From Thioploca sp. (lineage in GTDB: Bacteria; Pseudomonadota; Gammaproteobacteria; Beggiatoales; Beggiatoaceae): a stretch of DNA of 64,000 nt. This document shows, one piece after another, positions 26,882 through 35,102 of the stretch. The number at the start of each line of letters is the position of its first letter. Within the stretch, counting starts at the first letter, position 1. The DNA lies in the NCBI GenBank assembly GCA_012032555.1, contig JAAUSR010000001.1, forward strand, positions 97,604-161,603, in the 5' to 3' direction. Position numbers and translations under genes: made by a program. The notes beneath the pieces are model-generated. The model did no database searches. It was not told the origin of the DNA and saw only the letters and a list, made by a program, of their open reading frames with translations.

Positions 26882-27352
26882 TCAAGTTTTGATAAAGCTC
26901 CAAATCTTTCCAGTCCAAGAACGTTGCTTAGCCCAAGTGGTTTGTAATCCCTTTTGTACCAGATAGGGAACATATTTTTTATCGTCCCCCATAATGTGAT
27001 CAGCTAACCAATGTCGTAAAAAATGTAATACTTCCACACTAATAGACATTTGGGTATTTTTAAATTTATTCTGTAGTTCAATAACTTGGGTAGTTAATTT
27101 TTGATGATTCTTTTTATGTTCTTCATAGTTAGGGTAATCAAAGATTCTCATCAAACTTTCTTCTACGGCAAAATGAATCACGGTGTACTGTAACAATTCT
27201 GCTAAAATTGTTCCCACTTCTTCCGCATCCGTCCGTCTAATGATAGCTTCATACAGCATATTTATTAAATTGACCAAAATTTGGTGTTGTTCATCAATTT
27301 CTTGAATACCAACACTTAATTCATCTGACCATTCCATATATTTTTTCATCAT
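26882..27352 (-). CDS. Bacteriohemerythrin
   Basis: This 156-residue single-domain hemerythrin binds O2 at a di-iron site. All ligand motifs are present: EIDEQHQILV, HFAVEESLM with the H-x3-E pattern, EEHKKNHQKL (H-x4-H) and HWLADHIMGDDK (H-x4-H-x3-D). The C-terminus carries about 20 extra residues (LQTTWAKQRSWTGKIW). In microaerophilic sulfur oxidisers such proteins store or deliver oxygen. It is monocistronic and faces away from the large surface-protein gene at 27823. Confidence 0.93.
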   Translation of the reverse strand: MMKKYMEWSDELSVGIQEIDEQHQILVNLINMLYEAIIRRTDAEEVGTILAELLQYTVIHFAVEESLMRIFDYPNYEEHKKNHQKLTTQVIELQNKFKNTQMSISVEVLHFLRHWLADHIMGDDKKYVPYLVQKGLQTTWAKQRSWTGKIWSFIKT

Positions 27353-27822
27353 TTTTCACCAAACCAGTTACTTAAGACTAATAATCTAATTCTTTCTAAA
27401 ACCAATTATAATTATAGTTAGTTATATTTAAAAAGTAATGTAAATTTACCACAATAGCAGTAATTTTCCATTTAAAACTGGGTGAATTTAGACCCTAATA
27501 TGGGTTTTCGCGCTGACGCACTCCACCCATCCTATTATTTTTCATCAAAAATTGACCTAATTTTAAGATAATCAACCGAATAATCGGATCAAAATTTTTG
27601 TTTAATAAATAATTTGACTTACAAAAAACTTTTTGGTACACTTTTAAAGTCTAAATATAAAAGTTAGACCTTACCTTATTTTAATCTTATCTGTTCTCTA
27701 TTTGCTCTCTATTTTTTGAGCAGGAAAATCATAACTAAATTTATCTTAACGGCGATAGATTAATAGTCTGTTGTTGTTAGGAAAATAATAAGTTGTAACT
27801 CACTTGTTTTAGGCCCAAATTT
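27353..27822. other. Intergenic region with a fragment of a dispersed repeat
   Basis: There is no gene in these 470 bases. At about 27500-27540 a short segment (cgctgacgcactccacccatccta) resembles the right half of the repeat at 31735-31813 and looks like a truncated copy. The remaining AT-rich sequence presumably carries the divergent promoters for the hemerythrin and the 1268-residue protein. Confidence 0.4.
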
Positions 27823-30800
27823 ATGAACTACATCGCAAGAAAAACAATACTTGCAGCGGTAGCAATACCACTATTGAGTATGTGCGCCCTATCTGCCAAT
27901 GCAGACGGTTTGACATATCCATTTCTCAATACTTTTGACACCGCTATTGTCGATGGTTATTATAATGACTGGCAACCACTAGCCAGTAATGTACACATTC
28001 CGATGTACCGAGCTGGAAACCCTACCAAAGACGTTCTTTCCGATCTTTATTTACGTTATGATTGTAATAGTAAAACGATATTTGGTTTGGTATTAAAAAC
28101 TAACTCAAATCACTCGGTAGTTGGTAACGCCTGGATTAAAATTTATGAACTAGGTAACTCTCCAAGGGTACAAGAAAGTGATAATCCACCTAATGGAGTT
28201 CAACCAGAATTTTCGTGGGTACCCCCTTCCAGCAGCGTCCAGCCTAATACGCAGGGTTATGAGGCTTCCTTCTCTTTAAATCCGGGTACCTATACCTTGG
28301 AAGCACATCTTAATATCAATGATAATACGGGTTCCCAAACTTCTTCAAGCGGTAGAGGTGACTATTTTGTTCATCTTAACCTTACTTGCCCAACAGAAAG
28401 CCTAGCTATCAATAAGACAGCTAATCCCCTCTATACTGAAGAATATGACTGGACCATTACCAAAACGGTAGATCCAGAGAGTCACACCATGTTTATTGGT
28501 GATACTGCCCAAACTTCAACCTACACGGTTACGGTTGATCAAACAGTAACGCCAACCGGTCAAAAAGTCCAAGGTCGAATTACCATTACCAATAACACCG
28601 CGTCAAAAACCGCTAAGATTGCTAGTGTCATTGATACCATCACCCCGGGTGATATTCCAGTAACAGTTGATTGCGGCGTCACTTTCCCTTATGACCTCGC
28701 TGCTGAACAAACCTTAACTTGTTTATACTCTCAAACCTTGGCCAGTGCTTTTAATGGCAGCAATGAAGTAATTGTGGTACCAGCTAACGGTAGTGAACTG
28801 TTTGGTGGACAAGATACTGCTAATTTCGTTTTTGATGCCAATACGCCCAAAGAAGCAACCGGTTATCCAACAGTAGATGTTGTTGATAACAAAGAAGGCG
28901 TGTTACAAAACGATCTTGGTGAAGATAAAACTTTCACTTATACCCATGATTTTAGTTGTTCAACTGATCCAACTGATTATGAGAATGGTCAATATCAAGA
29001 AAATTACGATAATATAGCGACGATTCAGAAGACTGAAGATGGTAATACCACTGTTATTGATTCTGACGATGCCAGTGTAGTCAAAACCTGCTATAAACCC
29101 AGTGTCACGAAAAACGCCAATCCGTCAATTACTCAAACTTTAGGTTGGACTCTAGATAAAACGGTTGATAAGACTGAGTTATCGATGAATGCCGGTAAAT
29201 CGAGCCCCGTTAATTATACTGTTACCGTTGGCACAACCGTTATCGACACTGACTACGCAGTTAATGGCACGATTACCGTCACCAATCCTCATCCCACTCA
29301 ACCCATAACGGTACCAGTGACAGATATGTTAACCGGTAATATCAACGCGACCGTTGATTGTGGTGAGGGTTCTACCGAACTGACCGTTGCAGCTGACAGT
29401 AGCGCCACTTGTAACTATAGCGCTAATTTGCCCAATAGTGAGACTCGCACCAATACGGCAACCGCGACCTTTAAAAACATTGACTTCAATAGTCCTGCAG
29501 TTACAGTTAATTTTGCTGGAGTAGTTGCCACAGTCGTTGGTCCAACACCATCGCCTGCCACGGTAACCGATACCAATACGCCATCCGGCAGTCCTTGGAC
29601 TACCAGTGGTTCCAACAACTGGACTTATGAGAAGACCTTAACTTGTTCAACTAATTCAGCGGATTATGGAAATGATGGTCATTATTCTTTCAACCATCCC
29701 AACACCGCAGCGATTACCGGTACTAATCTAACTGATACTGTCACCGTTAAGGTGGATTGTTATGCACCAACTGTGAGTAAGACAGCAACTCCGACAATTG
29801 ATCGGACTTTAGGCTGGACATTAGATAAAACGGTTACCCCAGATCATTTAGCGATGAATATCGGTGCTGCCGGCGAAGCCGTTCGCTATAAAGTTACCGT
29901 GGGAACAGAACCCATAGCCGATCTAACTAAATACAGTGTCACCGGTGATATCGTGGTTACCAATACCAATCCAACTCAACCGATGACCGTAACGATAGCC
30001 GATAACTTATCCGGTAGCACTAATATGGTGCTGACTTGTGATGGTGGCACCAACACCCCAACTATACCAGCTGGCGGTGTGGTCAATTGTACTTACAGTG
30101 CCGATTTGCCAGATGATAGCACCCGTACCAACACTGCTACCGCAACTTTGAATGGTTTGGTAATGAGTGGTTCCGCAACGGTAGATTTCAGTGAGGTTAC
30201 ACCAACCGACACTGGCCCAACTCCGTCGCCAGCCACAGTGACTGATACCAATGAACCGGCTGGTAGTCCTTGGAGTGCGACTGGTCCAGATGAATGGACT
30301 TATGATGAAACTTTGACTTGTTCGGATAACTCAGCGGATTATACCGGTGGTCATTACTCCTTCCCTCATCCTAATACTGCCGCGATTGAGGATACAGATA
30401 AAACTGCAGATGCCAATGTTACGGTTGACTGCTATGCGCCGCTAGTTGATAAAGGTGCTACACCAAACTTTACTCGTACCTATCTATGGGATATCGATAA
30501 GATAGCTAATATCACGCCGAATGATATTCTGTTACAAGTTGGTCAAACCTACAGTTATACTTATGACATTACTGTAAATGTAACCGGTCATAATGATACT
30601 GAGGTCACCGTCGCGGGAGATATTACGGTACAAAATCCAAGTACAGAAGATGCTATGGATGTCAGTGTGGCAGATAACCTCCCGGGTGCGACCGTAACGC
30701 TGGATTGTGGTGGTGCTTTATCAGTAGCGGCTGGTAGCAGTGCCAGTTGCCATTATGAAGCTAGCTTGGCAGATAACAGTACTGGTAGTAATCTTGTCAA

Positions 30801-31629
30801 TACGGCAACGGTAACACTCAATAGTGTTCAATTTGAGGCACAAGCACCAGTTAACTTTGGTGCACCGACGACTGAAATCGATGAGTGTGTTGAGGTTACT
30901 GATCAAATTGCGGCCAATGAACCTTGGACTGTCGGCACTGAGGTTGAAACTTTGGGTACGGCTTGCGTAAGCGAAGGTTTGTCTAAGACCTTTACTTATG
31001 GTCCATTTACGGTTGGTCCTTATGACGGCAGCATGGCATCCAATTGTCAATTGCCAGACAATCCTACTGCATGGATTGATAATACCGCTACCTTTACCTC
31101 CACGGAGGATAACAGCAATACTACCGGTTCAGATAGTGAACATGTGCCAGTTTGTCTCCCACAAAACGATAGTTGTACTCTAACGCAAGGTTACTGGAAG
31201 ACCCATTCTATCCACGGCAAAGCGCCAGCCAGTGAAGGGTGGTATGTGTTTGCTCCCACCAACGTTGCTGGGGTAGTTGATAACAGTGTGATAGTAAATT
31301 TAGCAGATCAACCTTTCTTTAAGAGTGCTCCTCAAACTTACTATGATGTTCTGTGGACACCACCTAAAGGTAACGCTTATTACAACTTAGCGCATCAATG
31401 GATTGCCGCTTATCTCAATTGGATCAATGGGGCGAGTATGCCGGCTGATGTCAATAACGCTTTCATAGAAGGATGGAAATTATTAGCTGCTTATACGCCA
31501 GCTCAAGTCAAGGCAGACAAGAAGATTGCCAATCAATTCAAGTTATGGTATCCAATTTTGGATAGTTACAATAATGGCTTGGTTGGTCCGGGTCATTGTT
31601 CAGACGACTCGATTTTATTTGGTGGTTAA
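27823..31629 (+). CDS. Large secreted surface protein with four DUF11-like repeats and a QGYWKTH C-terminal domain
   Basis: This 1268-residue protein begins with a signal peptide (cleavage near SANADG, residue 28) and a ~170-residue beta-rich head. Four Ig-like repeat units of about 220 residues follow. They are introduced by N-P-x-x-x-x-x-x-W-T-[IL]-x-K-T-V (TANPLYTEEYDWTITKTV, NANPSITQTLGWTLDKTV, TATPTIDRTLGWTLDKTV and a weaker GATPNFTRTYLWDIDK), each with C-T-Y/N-Y-S-A-x-L-P and T-N-T-A-T-A segments. Paired Cys in each unit suggest disulfides. Residues ~1115-1268 form a separate domain starting SCTLTQGYWKTH, common at the ends of bacterial cell-surface proteins. No LPXTG or PEP-CTERM anchor is visible. 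A terminator follows. Sheath or surface-coat roles are plausible but unproven. Confidence 0.75.
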   Translation: MNYIARKTILAAVAIPLLSMCALSANADGLTYPFLNTFDTAIVDGYYNDWQPLASNVHIPMYRAGNPTKDVLSDLYLRYDCNSKTIFGLVLKTNSNHSVVGNAWIKIYELGNSPRVQESDNPPNGVQPEFSWVPPSSSVQPNTQGYEASFSLNPGTYTLEAHLNINDNTGSQTSSSGRGDYFVHLNLTCPTESLAINKTANPLYTEEYDWTITKTVDPESHTMFIGDTAQTSTYTVTVDQTVTPTGQKVQGRITITNNTASKTAKIASVIDTITPGDIPVTVDCGVTFPYDLAAEQTLTCLYSQTLASAFNGSNEVIVVPANGSELFGGQDTANFVFDANTPKEATGYPTVDVVDNKEGVLQNDLGEDKTFTYTHDFSCSTDPTDYENGQYQENYDNIATIQKTEDGNTTVIDSDDASVVKTCYKPSVTKNANPSITQTLGWTLDKTVDKTELSMNAGKSSPVNYTVTVGTTVIDTDYAVNGTITVTNPHPTQPITVPVTDMLTGNINATVDCGEGSTELTVAADSSATCNYSANLPNSETRTNTATATFKNIDFNSPAVTVNFAGVVATVVGPTPSPATVTDTNTPSGSPWTTSGSNNWTYEKTLTCSTNSADYGNDGHYSFNHPNTAAITGTNLTDTVTVKVDCYAPTVSKTATPTIDRTLGWTLDKTVTPDHLAMNIGAAGEAVRYKVTVGTEPIADLTKYSVTGDIVVTNTNPTQPMTVTIADNLSGSTNMVLTCDGGTNTPTIPAGGVVNCTYSADLPDDSTRTNTATATLNGLVMSGSATVDFSEVTPTDTGPTPSPATVTDTNEPAGSPWSATGPDEWTYDETLTCSDNSADYTGGHYSFPHPNTAAIEDTDKTADANVTVDCYAPLVDKGATPNFTRTYLWDIDKIANITPNDILLQVGQTYSYTYDITVNVTGHNDTEVTVAGDITVQNPSTEDAMDVSVADNLPGATVTLDCGGALSVAAGSSASCHYEASLADNSTGSNLVNTATVTLNSVQFEAQAPVNFGAPTTEIDECVEVTDQIAANEPWTVGTEVETLGTACVSEGLSKTFTYGPFTVGPYDGSMASNCQLPDNPTAWIDNTATFTSTEDNSNTTGSDSEHVPVCLPQNDSCTLTQGYWKTHSIHGKAPASEGWYVFAPTNVAGVVDNSVIVNLADQPFFKSAPQTYYDVLWTPPKGNAYYNLAHQWIAAYLNWINGASMPADVNNAFIEGWKLLAAYTPAQVKADKKIANQFKLWYPILDSYNNGLVGPGHCSDDSILFGG

Positions 31630-31660
31630 TGGTCTAATTAAAGTTTGGACTTGTTGAATT

Positions 31661-31690
31661 AAAGGGGGTTTTATAACCCCTTTTTTTTAT
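31661..31690 (+). terminator. Rho-independent terminator
   Basis: A stem GGGGTT/AACCCC with flanking A/T pairs (31661-31680) is followed by eight T residues. It ends the surface-protein transcript 32 bp after the stop codon. Confidence 0.9.
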
Positions 31691-31734
31691 TAACCAAATA
31701 ACCTAAATTTTTAACTAACCTGATACAACCAGCA

Positions 31735-31813
31735 CGTAGGTAGGTTAGGTAGAGTAAAGCAAAACCCAACATTTAAAAGACTGACGCGCTTTACCCATCC
31801 TACGTTTTTTCAG
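31735..31813. repeat. Dispersed intergenic repeat, left copy flanking the Rpn gene
   Basis: This segment shares the order of blocks GGTAGAG-[TC]-[AG]AAGC, AACATTTAAAAGACT (15 identical bases), CCCATCCTA and GTTTTTTCAG with a second copy at 32957-33041. The two copies lie in direct orientation on either side of the Rpn-family gene. Confidence 0.7.
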
Positions 31814-31949
31814 CTAGGTAGGGTGAGCAAAAGCGCAGCGTTGCCCACCATTTCCCCGCACCGTGCCCCATTGATGTGGGCAAAATGCCATGTGAGTTTC
31901 GTATCCCTATTAACCATCTTGGACGGCATTTCGCCCACCCTACCTGGCT
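31812..31949. repeat. MITE-like element with 14-bp inverted ends
   Basis: The ends AGCTAGGTAGGGTG (31812-31825) and CACCCTACCTGGCT (31936-31949) are inverted repeats with one mismatch, enclosing about 110 bp with no open frame. Inside, GGTGGGCAA-type and GCCCACC-type blocks form further inverted pairs. It looks like a miniature element or a REP-like dispersed palindrome. Confidence 0.55.
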
Positions 31950-32035
31950 AAATTTGAGTTTGAGGCACCATTTCTTGATTTGGTAGCATAATCTGTTAAA
32001 CTACTTTCAATCTAAATCATTCCATTCTAAAACCC

Positions 32036-32872
32036 ATGTCACGTTATCTTAACCCCTATACCGACTTTGGTTTCAAAAAACTCTTTGGTGAAGAAGGCAA
32101 TAAAGATTTACTAACCGATTTTCTCAATCAACTCTTACCGCCTTATCATCAAATCGGCAGTTTACAGTTTAAAAACCCGGAAAATCTACCTGACTTACCC
32201 TTAGAACGCAAAGCAATTTTCGATATTTACTGCCAAAGTGTCACCGGCGAGAATTTCATTGTTGAAATGCAGAAAGCCAAACTGCATTTCTTTAAAGATC
32301 GAGCTTTGTTTTATAGTACTTTTCCGATTCGTGACCAAGCCAAAAAGGGTGAATGGGATTTTAAGCTAACCCCCGTGTATTACGTGGCCATCTTGGATTT
32401 TAAATACGACGAAGTCGAAGAACAACACAAGTTACTTCGAGAAGTGGCCTTAAAAGACCAAGAGGGACAGTTGTTTTATGACAAACTGCATTTCAAATTT
32501 CTGCAAATGCCGTTATTCACTAAACGCGAACACGAATTAGCAACACATTTTGATAAATGGCTATATTTTCTTAAGAACTTAGAGAGTTTTGAGCAAATTC
32601 CAGCGATTCTTAACGAACCCTTATTTCAAAAAGCCTTTGAAACTTTAGAAGAAGCGAACTTAAGTCCCGAACAACGGGAACAATATCAAAAAAGTTTATT
32701 GACCTATTGGGAATTAAAGGGTGTGGTTGATACCGCCAGAGAAGAAGGCCGCGAAGAAGGTCGGCTGGAGGGAATCTTACAAGTCGCACGAATGATGAAA
32801 CAAAATGGTTTGGCAATTGAGGTGATCCAAACCATGACGGGATTAACTCCGAATGAAATTGAAGAATTGTAA
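32036..32872 (+). CDS. Rpn-family recombination-promoting nuclease / PD-(D/E)XK putative transposase
   Basis: This 278-residue protein belongs to the Rpn/PDDEXK transposase-like family (E. coli RpnA relatives, DNA endonucleases that stimulate RecA-independent recombination). It starts with RYLNPYTDFGFKKLFGEE, the family signature. The PD-(D/E)XK core is ERKAIFDIYC (Asp) and FIVEMQKAK (E-x-Q/K). YVAILDFKYDE follows, and the C-terminal tail VIQTMTGLTPNEIEEL is a common helical ending. It is flanked by two direct repeats and a MITE-like element, consistent with being a mobile cargo. These genes are often highly multiplied in Beggiatoaceae and cyanobacteria. Confidence 0.9.
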   Translation: MSRYLNPYTDFGFKKLFGEEGNKDLLTDFLNQLLPPYHQIGSLQFKNPENLPDLPLERKAIFDIYCQSVTGENFIVEMQKAKLHFFKDRALFYSTFPIRDQAKKGEWDFKLTPVYYVAILDFKYDEVEEQHKLLREVALKDQEGQLFYDKLHFKFLQMPLFTKREHELATHFDKWLYFLKNLESFEQIPAILNEPLFQKAFETLEEANLSPEQREQYQKSLLTYWELKGVVDTAREEGREEGRLEGILQVARMMKQNGLAIEVIQTMTGLTPNEIEEL

Positions 32873-32956
32873 AAAAAGATAACCTTGATAAGGTAAAATG
32901 ACTCACCCTGTTAATTCATTCTCAATTAGCAATTTAGAATTATTTTTTATGATCAG

Positions 32957-33041
32957 GCGCGTAGATTAGGTAGAGCGAAGCGAAACTTAACATTTAAAAG
33001 ACTAAGTACTAAGATGGGTTTCCCCATCCTAGGTTTTTTCA
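32957..33041. repeat. Dispersed intergenic repeat, right copy flanking the Rpn gene
   Basis: This is the second copy of the repeat at 31735-31813, in the same orientation, sharing AACATTTAAAAGACT, CCCATCCTA and GTTTTTTCAG. It carries an internal ATGGG...CCCAT palindrome (33012-33027). A related fragment with AGATGGGTAGAGCACAGCGAAACCCATC is at about 37469-37497. Confidence 0.7.
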
Positions 33042-33084
33042 GTAAAGTTTTTTATAGTAGCAAATAAAGTAATTTACCAATTTT

Positions 33085-33939
33085 TTAGGGTAAAATAGCA
33101 AATACTCGGGCTGGAAATCCAGAACCACCTTTGGGTTTAGGAAAGGAGACGACTACTAATGCGCCAGCTGCTGGCACTTTATCGAGGTTAGCTAGCAATT
33201 CAATTTGATAATGATTTTGACTTAAAATGTAATTTTCTAAAGAATAATCGCCGCGACTGGTTGCAATACCGGGATCGGTATCAGTGGGTTCGTGACCGGA
33301 AGCCGTAATTTTCCTGGTTTCATATAAATATTTTAAGACTGCTAAACTCCAGCCAGGATAGTGGGCAATACCTTGGTCATCTTTATTAGCCATGGCAATT
33401 GGATCCGGCCAACGTTTTGACCAATCGGTTCGCATGGCAACAAAGGCTTGTTCGGGAATTGGGTTATGTTGCTTTTCCCACGCAGTTACATCTGCCATCG
33501 TGAGGGTATAGTCGGGATTAGTAGCTACTTTTTCGTGAACATCAATAACCACTAGCGGCAAAATCATCTCTTTTAAATTAATTTGGTCCACGGTTCGCAA
33601 ACCTTTAACAAAATGGGCCGGCGGATCAACATGAGTTCCCCATTGTCCAACAATAGAATAGCGTTGCGCAAAGAAACCAGACCCCAAACTACCTACTCCT
33701 TTTTCATACCAATATAAGGTTTCGCGTTTTTCATTTGGAAAATCCGGCCAATGGGGAATACCCGGTTCAAACACATGAGTTAAGTCTATAAAAGTTTTAT
33801 TTTGTAATATTTTATAAAGTTGTAGCAAGGTGGGGTCTTCTTTAGTAGCAACTTTATAACTAACGATAATAGTTAGATAAACAATTAGCAATAGAGAGAA
33901 TATCCAGTTGCTAATAGTTGCTTTAGTCTTTATCATCAT
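33085..33939 (-). CDS. Cyclase-family (kynurenine formamidase-like) metal hydrolase, membrane anchored or exported
   Basis: The 284-residue protein belongs to the putative cyclase/KynB family. After an N-terminal hydrophobic helix (residues ~9-28, signal anchor or signal peptide) comes FIDLTHVFEPGIPHWPDFP and the metal-binding motif GQWGTHVDPPAHF, a match to H-x-G-T-H-x-D-x-P-x-H with Gln in the first His position. AHYPGWSLAVLKYL and TASGHEPTDTDPG supply further ligands. Family members hydrolyse N-formylkynurenine, other amides or lactones. Export to the periplasm is unusual for KynB, so tryptophan catabolism is unlikely. The substrate is unknown. Confidence 0.82.
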   Translation of the reverse strand: MMIKTKATISNWIFSLLLIVYLTIIVSYKVATKEDPTLLQLYKILQNKTFIDLTHVFEPGIPHWPDFPNEKRETLYWYEKGVGSLGSGFFAQRYSIVGQWGTHVDPPAHFVKGLRTVDQINLKEMILPLVVIDVHEKVATNPDYTLTMADVTAWEKQHNPIPEQAFVAMRTDWSKRWPDPIAMANKDDQGIAHYPGWSLAVLKYLYETRKITASGHEPTDTDPGIATSRGDYSLENYILSQNHYQIELLANLDKVPAAGALVVVSFPKPKGGSGFPARVFAILP

Positions 33940-34028
33940 CAGATGTTGATCTTCCTATCTTTAGCAAGACCTTCTTTAAACCCAACCCAATTTTGGACTT
34001 ATCGAAGGTCGCTTAGTTAAAAAATGTT

Positions 34029-34574
34029 TTATTCACCATACACTTGGGTAGCCGTTTGCAAAATGTTTGGTTTAACAACTCCAATTTGGGCTTCAGGGTG
34101 AGTATTTCTAATAAGTTGAATGAATTGATTCACCTGCTTGGTAGCGACATCTAATATTAATAATATTTCGCCTTGAGCAATCTTCATTTGAAAACTATCC
34201 AATTCGTGGTTAGGAATATCCCTAGCAACTAAAGCTGATACCAGAATACTAAACCCAATTCCGGTAGAAGTTGTAATAAAAATAATCATAGCCATGGTAC
34301 CTATTCCCAGCGTTAAACTAGCGGGTGGAAAAAGTACTGTCAAGATGCCACTTAGTAAACCAGCAATACCACCAACAATGACTCCTAATTCTAAGCCATA
34401 AGCTAATTCAGTTTTTTCTAACAGCGTGGCTCGAGGTAACTTACCTAAGGGAATATCATCACGAGCAACTACATGAATATCATGTTTGTTCAAACCACTT
34501 TGGTACTGTAATTCTGCCACCACTTGTTCGCAATGTCCTATATCGGGCAACATAAGATAAAGTCTTCTACGCAT
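34029..34574 (-). CDS. DUF1269-like two-helix membrane protein
   Basis: This 181-residue protein has an N-terminal ferredoxin-like module (RRLYLMLPDIGHCEQVVAEL), two hydrophobic Gly-rich helices at about 62-85 and 90-112 (LGVIVGGIAGLLSGILTVLF, GTMAMIIFITTSTGIGFSIL) and a C-terminal module repeating the first one. This is the architecture of DUF1269 and general-stress 17M-like proteins. The function is unknown. It is monocistronic, with AGGAGG just upstream on the minus strand (34578-34584). Confidence 0.7.
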   Translation of the reverse strand: MRRRLYLMLPDIGHCEQVVAELQYQSGLNKHDIHVVARDDIPLGKLPRATLLEKTELAYGLELGVIVGGIAGLLSGILTVLFPPASLTLGIGTMAMIIFITTSTGIGFSILVSALVARDIPNHELDSFQMKIAQGEILLILDVATKQVNQFIQLIRNTHPEAQIGVVKPNILQTATQVYGE

Positions 34575-34859
34575 AATTCCTCCTCAATTAAAAAACTAGC
34601 CAACCGGTAAATGTGTTTAAATCTATTTTATTCAATAGGGTGTTGCTATTTTTTTAAATCAATAACGATTTTTCATAATTAATTATTAGAGTGAAAAAGA
34701 TATAACCGAATTTTTTATTAAAAGTAAATCGGGGGAAAATTGAAATGCTTAGTAATAATGACATAATCGGTTTTTTCAATCGATGACATTATAATATAAC
34801 TAAATTAGTTTAGCTGGGTTGAAATAGTTAATTTTTAATTAATAGTCAATAAGCTCGTA

Positions 34860-34941
34860 GCTCGTTACCAAATTTTACTGGGTAACATCTGCACACCAAG
34901 CTTTGTGTGCAGACACCACCAAGCTGATCTTGGTAGCGAGC
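34860..34941. promoter_or_regulatory. Structured intergenic element with three hairpins and an enclosing stem
   Basis: Three hairpins lie side by side: GTTACC/GGTAAC (34864-34869, 34881-34886), TCTGCACAC/GTGTGCAGA (34888-34896, 34905-34913) and CCAAG/CTTGG (34919-34923, 34929-34933). A 12-bp outer stem (34860-34871 with 34930-34941, one G-U pair as RNA) overlaps the first and third, so the two folds exclude each other. It lies 160 bp before maeB. It may be a cluster of dispersed palindromes or a transcribed switch. Confidence 0.45.
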
Positions 34942-35071
34942 AAATTAACTGCGTAAGTTCTAAAATTTTAATATTTCTATTTAATTAATTATAAATATTA
35001 TAAAATTACAAAATACTATTCTTCACCATTGATAAATTTTTTAGATATTTTGTTTTATTATCTGAAGCTGA

Positions 35072-35085
35072 TAACTGATAACTGA
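35072..35085 (+). repeat. Tandem TAACTGA heptamer (two copies) upstream of maeB
   Basis: Two perfect TAACTGA units lie 17 bp before the maeB ATG. The same heptamer occurs in three tandem copies at 52566-52586, as single copies at 18067-18073, and reversed at 15094-15100 and 21603-21609. Abundant intergenic TAACTGA repeats have been reported from marine Beggiatoaceae genomes. Confidence 0.85.
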
Positions 35086-35102
35086 AATAAATAGGATCAA
35101 AT

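Noticed and set aside
30721..31050. 109-codon minus-strand frame inside the large surface protein
   Set aside because: Shadow of the repeat-rich gene; the composition is unlike a real protein.
31731..33041. Possible CRISPR array from repeated intergenic blocks
   Set aside because: Only two long, imperfect copies 1.2 kb apart with a gene between; no regular short repeats with spacers anywhere in the window.
33085..33939. Kynurenine formamidase (kynB) assignment
   Set aside because: The N-terminal export or anchor segment and the lack of other tryptophan-degradation genes argue against a specific kynB call.
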